From positions 1-9,658 of the forward strand of contig PACY01000031.1 in NCBI GenBank assembly GCA_002700405.1: DNA of 9,658 nucleotides, in the 5' to 3' direction. Position numbers and translations under genes: made by a program. The stretch's first letter is position 1. Each line of letters begins with the position of its first letter. Source of the stretch: Flavobacteriaceae bacterium. Lineage in GTDB: Bacteria > Bacteroidota > Bacteroidia > Flavobacteriales > Flavobacteriaceae. Shown here piece after piece: positions 9,001-9,658 of the stretch. Below the pieces are notes generated by a model. The model searched no databases. It saw nothing but the letters and a program-made list of their open reading frames with translations, and was not told the origin of the DNA.

Positions 9001-9658
9001 GTACAGTGAAGACGTTGTAGTTGATGAATCCACAGGAGTAGCAGACGTAACCATAAATATTAGTAGAGCAGTCTCTGAAGACGTAACTTTCACTTATTAT
9101 GTTTACCCAGCTACATACGGCTTTATTAACGATGAAGATACTCTAGAGTACGTAAAAACAGCTACTGGTTCCGACTTTGGTGATGGAACTAAATGGACCG
9201 GTCCTAATGGGGAACAATATCCTACAGGCACTGTAACTATCCCTGCCGGACAAACCAGTGCAACGGTTTCCTTACCAATAAATAATGACGGACTTAAGGA
9301 GACCTCAGAGTACTTCTTAACGGCTTTCTTCGGAGGAAGTTTGTCAGATGGTACAAATATAAGTAAGGCGTCTAGACACCCTCAAGTAGAAATAGAAAAC
9401 AGCACAAAATTTGAAGATATTTTAAATATCTCCATGGATACCTTATGGAGAATGAGTTGGGATAATAGAACTTGGACCATTAGAGGTGATGACCACGATA
9501 CGGTAAGGCTGGTTGGTTACGAATCATCTTGGACGCAGTCTGACGGTGAACTATATGAGTATTTTGAACCTTTTAGATTCAATGGCCAGCAAACTATTGA
9601 TGGTGTTGTTTATAACGTTTATGACCTTTGGGACGCTAGATTACTTATAGAAGATGGT
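1..9658 (+). CDS. Giant RTX/cadherin-type adhesin, partial at both ends
   Basis: One reading frame stays open from base 2 to base 9658, giving 3,219 codons with no stop; base 1 is the last base of the preceding codon. No start codon or ribosome binding site can be assigned because the gene begins upstream, and no stop is reached. The product is a mosaic of cadherin-like repeats, Calx-beta domains, RTX nonapeptides, two EF-hand-like loops, helical segments and a duplicated unnamed domain. It is acidic by eye and contains no cysteine. Proteins of this kind are usually exported by a type I secretion system (ABC transporter, membrane fusion protein, outer-membrane channel) and act outside the cell in adhesion or biofilm formation; that role is inferred from family knowledge. 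No catalytic motif was recognised and no transmembrane helix or signal peptide is visible in this part. Certain as one coding frame, likely as an adhesin, exact ligand unknown. Confidence 0.96.
2..220 (+). other. Cadherin-like repeat 1, N-terminal edge cut off
   Basis: Residues 1-73 read as the larger part of a cadherin-type repeat. The order is 'LTTIDADGSD', then 'YTLSGDDADLFEV', 'GILKLK', a 'DFNAKSSYSVTVTATDSDG' strand pair and a closing 'LTVVVSN'. This follows the family pattern in which Asp residues of the DADG and ATDSDG motifs bind calcium between adjacent repeats. The first strand lies upstream of the window, so more repeats may precede it. The role is structural, as part of an extended extracellular stalk. 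Confidence 0.85.
236..457 (+). other. DGY beta module 1 (carboxypeptidase-regulatory/SdrD-B-like)
   Basis: Residues 79-152 contain 'EGTVVDGYVSGSTVNVLD', then 'TTTTNSLGQYSFD' and 'IVAEGGVDTLTGE'. This is the pattern of a small transthyretin-like beta sandwich: a DGY strand, a linker with an Asp-rich loop, a T-x-x-x-G-x-Y/F-x-F strand and a V-E-G-G-x-D strand. A second copy with the same landmarks lies at bases 1340-1597. The Asp-rich loop is short here ('LDKDGN') and lacks the full EF-hand spacing of copy 2. Function is probably structural; the family name is inferred from motif pattern alone. Confidence 0.6.
458..1036 (+). other. Helical segment 1 following the DGY module
   Basis: Residues 153-345 start with 'YISALTTIIDQAG' and 'LTNLGLPSNFDLAT'. 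They then become rich in Ala, Leu, Glu, Asn and Lys with few Gly or Pro, which suggests amphipathic helices, for example 'ALINIMAIGEALLENAG' and 'VSESVANLNAQINQAGS'. The 'S-x-L-T-T ... LGLP ... DL' sequence also follows the second DGY module as 'ISPVSTQIARAF ... YGLDEAFDNLTSFDP', so module plus helices form one repeated unit. No function can be assigned. It may act as a spacer or as a rigid helical side domain on the stalk. Confidence 0.6.
1037..1330 (+). other. Cadherin-like repeat 2
   Basis: Residues 346-443 carry 'IQVKENVISGAGIATASASD', 'ILYSLGGADAALFNIDSDG', 'KISFKSSPNFSAPLDVNAD', 'NTYEVTVIATDASGNA' and 'LLSIQVLD'. The order of strands, the N-I-D-S-D-G turn and the A-T-D-A-S-G motif are classic for bacterial cadherin-like repeats, which bind calcium through the Asp and Glu residues. 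It is a full-length repeat of about 98 residues and stands between helical segment 1 and DGY module 2. Confidence 0.9.
1340..1597 (+). other. DGY beta module 2 with an EF-hand-like calcium loop
   Basis: Residues 447-532 read 'GQGQAIDGYLVGAVVWADLD', continue through an Asp-rich loop to 'TTATDSTGSFGLDADLPEG', and close with 'VIYVEGGYDLGTGKPNE'. Compared with copy 1 this has the same DGY start, the same T-x-x-T-G-x-F strand and the same V-E-G-G-x-D strand. It also has a complete calcium loop typical of SdrD B-type modules. It is probably a small calcium-stiffened beta sandwich in the stalk. Confidence 0.68.
1388..1423 (+). other. EF-hand-like calcium-binding loop
   Basis: Residues 463-474 read 'DLDGDGKMDPDE'. 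Acidic residues stand at loop positions 1, 3, 5, 9 and 12, with Gly at position 6, which is the full 12-residue EF-hand spacing. The loop joins two strands of the DGY module, as in staphylococcal SdrD B repeats, and should bind one calcium ion. Confidence 0.75.
1598..3016 (+). other. Long helical/mixed region of unknown fold
   Basis: Residues 533-1005 begin like the helical part after DGY module 1 ('ISPVSTQIARAFAKG', 'LTSFDP') and then extend far beyond it. By eye the stretch is mainly helical: 'EQAEAALTAQARNIMVSTLG', 'FEELLAESNEVFNDKIVEAI', 'YFAERIAEMARHIENIFNKP' and 'FFEQGQEVFTELVTAALEFT'. It has a Trp/Tyr/Arg-rich middle (residues about 830-925) containing 'FNASESRWVPFDEYGQ' and 'TGNWGNDFTTYNWQSTVGD'. 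I recognise no catalytic motif and no known family. At about 470 residues it is large enough for an independent globular domain. There is no Cys and little beta-repeat character, unlike the rest of the protein. It could be an adhesive or enzymatic tip domain or a very long spacer. Confidence 0.5.
3026..3433 (+). other. Cadherin-like repeat 3 with an inserted Gly/Ser/Glu loop
   Basis: Residues 1009-1144 include 'FEYAIVGGPDAARFRIDSTG', 'TISFADTLP', 'VNYDDANKDGKYFITISITD' and a closing 'THDIILKF'. The I-x-G-G-x-D-A-x-x-F-x-I-D-S-x-G run matches the cadherin-like repeat pattern. A flexible insertion of about 30 residues (1081-1111, including 'GLPGTGTANSEGG') sits between the F-A-D strand and the 'NYDDANKDGKY' strand, making this repeat longer than the usual 95-110 residues. 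Confidence 0.7.
3434..3667 (+). other. Degenerate cadherin-like segment, Trp/Asn-rich start
   Basis: Residues 1145-1222 start with a 'PQWNWNDRN' stretch and end with 'AEYTVTVYVKDAQDGSGGVK', followed by 'YNFVLPDD'. The last part resembles the final strands of a cadherin-like repeat (Y-x-V-T-V-x-V-x-D). The first part does not show the expected opening strands, so it may be half of a repeat or an extension of the previous one. No function can be assigned. Confidence 0.4.
3674..4189 (+). other. Beta-rich module, possibly PKD/Ig-like
   Basis: Residues 1225-1396 contain 'LVELTRDKTVRFDQSGSEN', 'DLDIGQIQYFLDGSKVDKG' and 'YSTAWVEVTMDDQDVNVDVG'. The order 'D-K-T-V-x-F-D-x-S-G-S ... D-I-x-x-I-Q-Y-F-L-D-G' resembles the opening of PKD-type folds, but the length and the His/Gly-rich insert ('NVGHGMHFGNTEND') are unusual and the second half (from about 1310) is not recognisable. 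The assignment is a weak inference; a novel Ig-like fold is equally possible. Confidence 0.35.
4190..5122 (+). repeat. Unnamed duplicated domain, copy A
   Basis: Residues 1397-1707 share a series of landmarks, in the same order, with copy B at bases 8414-9001. These are 'NLNLQSIQTWF', 'FSSIPAVGESG', 'VQFDWSV', 'LQITIPEQEQTLDIQ', 'ILNLGILELF', 'FFDEGAYRFEANFEGLSWQT', 'TKSN' and 'DNNLTLY'. The copies match protein to protein but not base for base, so the duplication is old. Copy A carries roughly 120 extra residues (about 1548-1666) between the 'LELF' and 'FFDEG' landmarks, including 'NGIPAMDIQSVSED' and 'NALTSNNINSNADAV'. I do not recognise the domain family. Each copy leads directly into a Calx-beta domain, which suggests a two-domain functional unit, perhaps ligand-binding (inference). 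Confidence 0.65.
5123..5425 (+). other. Calx-beta domain A
   Basis: Residues 1708-1808 show 'AVGEEVAEGENDTIFVYASQ', 'TVEEDITIEYFVFSGD', 'FTQGTSGTVTIEAGNNWGRI' and 'LTDELNDEGTESYTVVFPQF'. These correspond to the Calx-beta pattern of a V-x-E-G start, an S-x-x-V-x-x-D-I-T-x-x-Y strand, a G-T-V-T-I-x-A-G step and a D-x-x-x-E-x-x-E-x-Y-x-V ending that supplies acidic calcium ligands. It follows unnamed domain copy A. Calx-beta domains are extracellular calcium-binding beta sandwiches common in giant adhesins. Confidence 0.7.
5513..5845 (+). other. Cadherin-like repeat 4
   Basis: Residues 1838-1948 include 'ANEGWVQLRDRDDQGNKIGD', 'YYLTTQNGTLDFDNPLDKDG' and 'NNVYELELQITVYGQGNEDS'. The G-x-L-D-F-D-N-P-x-D-x-D-G-x-N-x-Y-E motif is the characteristic centre of many bacterial cadherin-like repeats and recurs in three other repeats here. 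The last strand is 'MLVVVNEG'. It should bind calcium through the Asp-rich loop and act as a stalk unit. Confidence 0.72.
5846..6262 (+). other. Cadherin-like repeat 5
   Basis: Residues 1949-2087 end with a clear cadherin-like core: 'FTYEITGGADADLFIVYNGY', 'LLFKDRPSFDNPTDADGDN', 'RYEIALTVSSGATTISNTYT' and a closing 'IEVREAD'. About 70 residues before the core (1949-2018) contain 'YWNNNPTYTVTENTLPVA', which fits the repeat's opening strand, plus a longer loop ending in 'PESRIIWPHGTE'. An Asp/Pro-rich linker ('ADADASSPLDPPEQLP') follows and leads into the first RTX block. Confidence 0.82.
6323..6961 (+). other. RTX block 1 with 'DFTPGEDTI' trailing module
   Basis: Residues 2108-2320 start with 'APKNIRGTDSDDTIKVD', then 'GGKGDDILD' (2144-2152) and 'GGEGNDVFIF' (from 2165), two clear and one degenerate RTX nonapeptide. 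Next comes an inserted stretch with an EF-hand-like loop, then 'LISDFTPGEDTIAL' (2234-2247) and 'GLLGILLDTDVTTL'. The G-N-D-V-F-x-F to D-F-x-P-G-E-D-x-I order is the usual ending of RTX beta-rolls in serralysin-type and cyanobacterial calcium-binding proteins, where the later strands cap the roll. This is a short, partly decayed roll in the middle of the protein rather than at its end. Confidence 0.78.
6641..6667 (+). other. EF-hand/dockerin-like calcium loop
   Basis: Residues 2214-2222 read 'DQNRDGVLD', the D-x-N-x-D-G-x-x-D pattern of dockerin and EF-hand calcium loops. It is followed by 'LASELDW', where a Glu one place beyond the canonical position 12 could finish coordination. It lies between the last nonapeptide of RTX block 1 and the 'DFTPGEDTI' motif, where many RTX modules have a loop of variable length. 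Confidence 0.55.
6962..7387 (+). other. Trp-rich beta module, cadherin-like in part
   Basis: Residues 2321-2462 contain 'FDLGGTTVELTADDGTIVQV', 'LPNGDYVWFESDWSVVDNE', 'VDYENPIDANKDNIYEFQIK' and 'INDWGGVWIDWNNSDRTGEI'. The Y-E-N-P-x-D-A-x-x-D-N-x-Y-E motif matches the core of cadherin-like repeats 4 and 5, so part of this region is a diverged cadherin-like repeat. The following strand is unusually rich in Trp (2425, 2429, 2432) where the repeat would normally finish. Its role is probably structural. Confidence 0.5.
7388..7687 (+). other. Charged helical linker before the main beta-roll
   Basis: Residues 2463-2562 are predicted helical by eye. 'NKELVELVLRQISAVQSSMA', 'MRAIAEEINFDFSRF' and 'QERAQEWFQEDIARRFDDWG' are rich in Glu, Gln, Arg and Leu with heptad-like spacing and almost no Gly or Pro. 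Another helix, 'RELEETFEQNLINKYNDFTD', runs up to the first RTX nonapeptide. It may be an N-terminal helical cap of the beta-roll or a coiled-coil spacer. No family is recognised. Confidence 0.5.
7697..8005 (+). repeat. RTX block 2, main hemolysin-type calcium-binding repeats
   Basis: Nine nonapeptides in a row fill residues 2566-2646, with the family pattern G-G-x-G-x-D-x-U-x (U large and hydrophobic). Examples are 'GKAGNDTIA', 'GGEGDDVLF', 'GDTGDDTLS' and 'GGAGDDTIY'. The first ('GDAGNNIMK') and eighth ('VDEGLDVIA') units are degenerate. After a short break another unit, 'GGSGEDTLV', ends at about 2667. Two nonapeptides make one turn of a parallel beta-roll that binds calcium between turns and folds only outside the cell, so this is the strongest evidence for type I secretion. 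Confidence 0.95.
8006..8236 (+). other. Cap region following the RTX beta-roll
   Basis: Residues 2669-2745 follow the last nonapeptide and end with 'NRLESIEVIDLRDESSLLNV'. An 'I-E-x-I-D-L' motif of this kind is common a short way behind RTX rolls, where it forms the closing strand of the roll. The part between carries Trp-containing loops ('KETWQWTNEQGEQ', 'EEGWRNR'). It probably caps and stabilises the roll. Confidence 0.6.
8237..8413 (+). other. Short linker between the beta-roll cap and copy B
   Basis: Residues 2746-2804 contain 'RLSSNSFTVTDYIDGNASN' and 'GPGLFDSDTTELAMVLG'. They are mixed polar residues without a recognised domain. The segment joins the RTX cap to the second copy of the unnamed domain. 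Confidence 0.35.
8414..9001 (+). repeat. Unnamed duplicated domain, copy B
   Basis: Residues 2805-3000 repeat the landmarks of copy A in the same order: 'LNYSNLQKLF', 'FALSSIPGAGEQG', 'IKLNWVSD', 'VTITMPPQDVQVV', 'LDLKLTNLF', 'FFTEGRYFLTTEFEGLEVQT', 'QKSN' and 'DNSLNWY'. The offset from copy A is about 1,405 residues in the first half and 1,285 in the second, so copy B lacks the insert of about 120 residues present in copy A. Copy B, at about 200 residues, may be the minimal domain. The family is not recognised; like copy A it is directly followed by a Calx-beta domain. Confidence 0.65.
9002..9349 (+). other. Calx-beta domain B
   Basis: Residues 3001-3116 contain 'VVVDESTGVADVTINISRAV', 'SEDVTFTYYVYPATYG', 'GTVTIPAGQTSATVSLPINN' and 'DGLKETSEYFLTAFFGG'. 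This is a textbook Calx-beta pattern: E-x-x-G-x-x-x-V-T-I-x-x-S-R-x-x-S-E-D-V-T-x-x-Y, then G-x-V-T-I-P-A-G-Q-T-S-x-T-V and D-x-x-x-E-x-x-E-x-F/Y. It is a clearer match than Calx-beta A and has a longer loop ('DGTKWTGPNGEQY') before the G-T-V-T-I strand. It is an extracellular calcium-binding beta sandwich. Confidence 0.88.
9404..9658 (+). other. C-terminal-type adhesin module, cut by the window end
   Basis: Residues 3135-3219 read 'NISMDTLWRMSW', 'WTIRGDDHDTVRLVGY', 'SSWTQSDGEL', then 'GQQTIDGVVYNVYDLWDARL' and end in 'LIEDG'. The sequence I-x-G-D-x-x-D-T-V-x-L-x-G-x-x-W, then D-G-x-x-Y-N-V-Y, then A-x-L-L-I/V is a module I associate with bacterial Bap/RTX-like giant adhesins, often close to their C-terminus. 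The gene may therefore end not far beyond the window, but no stop is seen. The stretch is rich in Trp (3149, 3153, 3158, 3177, 3210). Confidence 0.62.

Noticed and set aside
9482..9490. RGD tripeptide (residues 3161-3163), an integrin-binding motif
   Set aside because: It falls at the conserved G-D-x-x-D-T-V position of the C-terminal-type module, where the Gly and Asp are expected. The Arg is probably incidental and nothing else points to host integrins.
1..9658. Search for CRISPR arrays, tRNA/rRNA genes, insertion sequences, promoters and terminators
   Set aside because: The reading frame is continuous over the whole window. I saw no regularly spaced direct repeats, no terminal inverted repeats and no hairpin followed by a T-run that the coding sequence does not explain.

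Overview
The whole 9,658-base window is the inside of one gene. Reading codons from base 2 on the plus strand gives 3,219 consecutive sense codons with no stop, and neither the start nor the end of the gene lies in the window. The product is a very large modular protein (about 350 kDa in this part alone) with the hallmarks of a secreted or surface-bound RTX-type adhesin: cadherin-like repeats, Calx-beta domains, hemolysin-type (RTX) calcium-binding nonapeptides, and no cysteine anywhere in the translated part. Residue numbers below count from the codon at base 2, so residue r begins at base 3r-1.

Layout. Bases 2-1036: a cadherin-like repeat, a small 'DGY' beta module and a helical segment. 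Bases 1037-3016: the same three-part order again, but the helical part expands to about 470 residues that I cannot assign. Bases 3026-4189: a cadherin-like repeat and poorly recognised beta-rich modules. Bases 4190-5425: an unnamed domain followed by a Calx-beta domain. Bases 5513-6262: two cadherin-like repeats. Bases 6323-6961: a short RTX block with its 'DFTPGEDTI' trailing module. Bases 6962-7687: a Trp-rich beta region, then a charged helical linker. Bases 7697-8236: the main RTX beta-roll and its cap. Bases 8414-9349: a second, diverged copy of the unnamed domain plus Calx-beta. Bases 9404-9658: a module of a type I associate with the C-terminal parts of bacterial giant adhesins, cut by the window edge.

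How it probably works (inference). RTX proteins are normally exported unfolded through a type I secretion channel and fold outside when they bind calcium. The beta modules would form a long calcium-stiffened stalk. The unnamed duplicated domain and the helical insertions are the best candidates for ligand-binding or special functions. No secretion gene, protease or regulator is visible here, because the window contains only this gene.

Organism. G+C is near 40% in four sampled lines, arginine is mostly AGA, and the architecture is typical of Gram-negative, often marine, bacteria. A low-GC marine gammaproteobacterium would fit, but the sequence does not prove it. There is no intergenic DNA, RNA gene, CRISPR array, insertion sequence, promoter or terminator that I can support.
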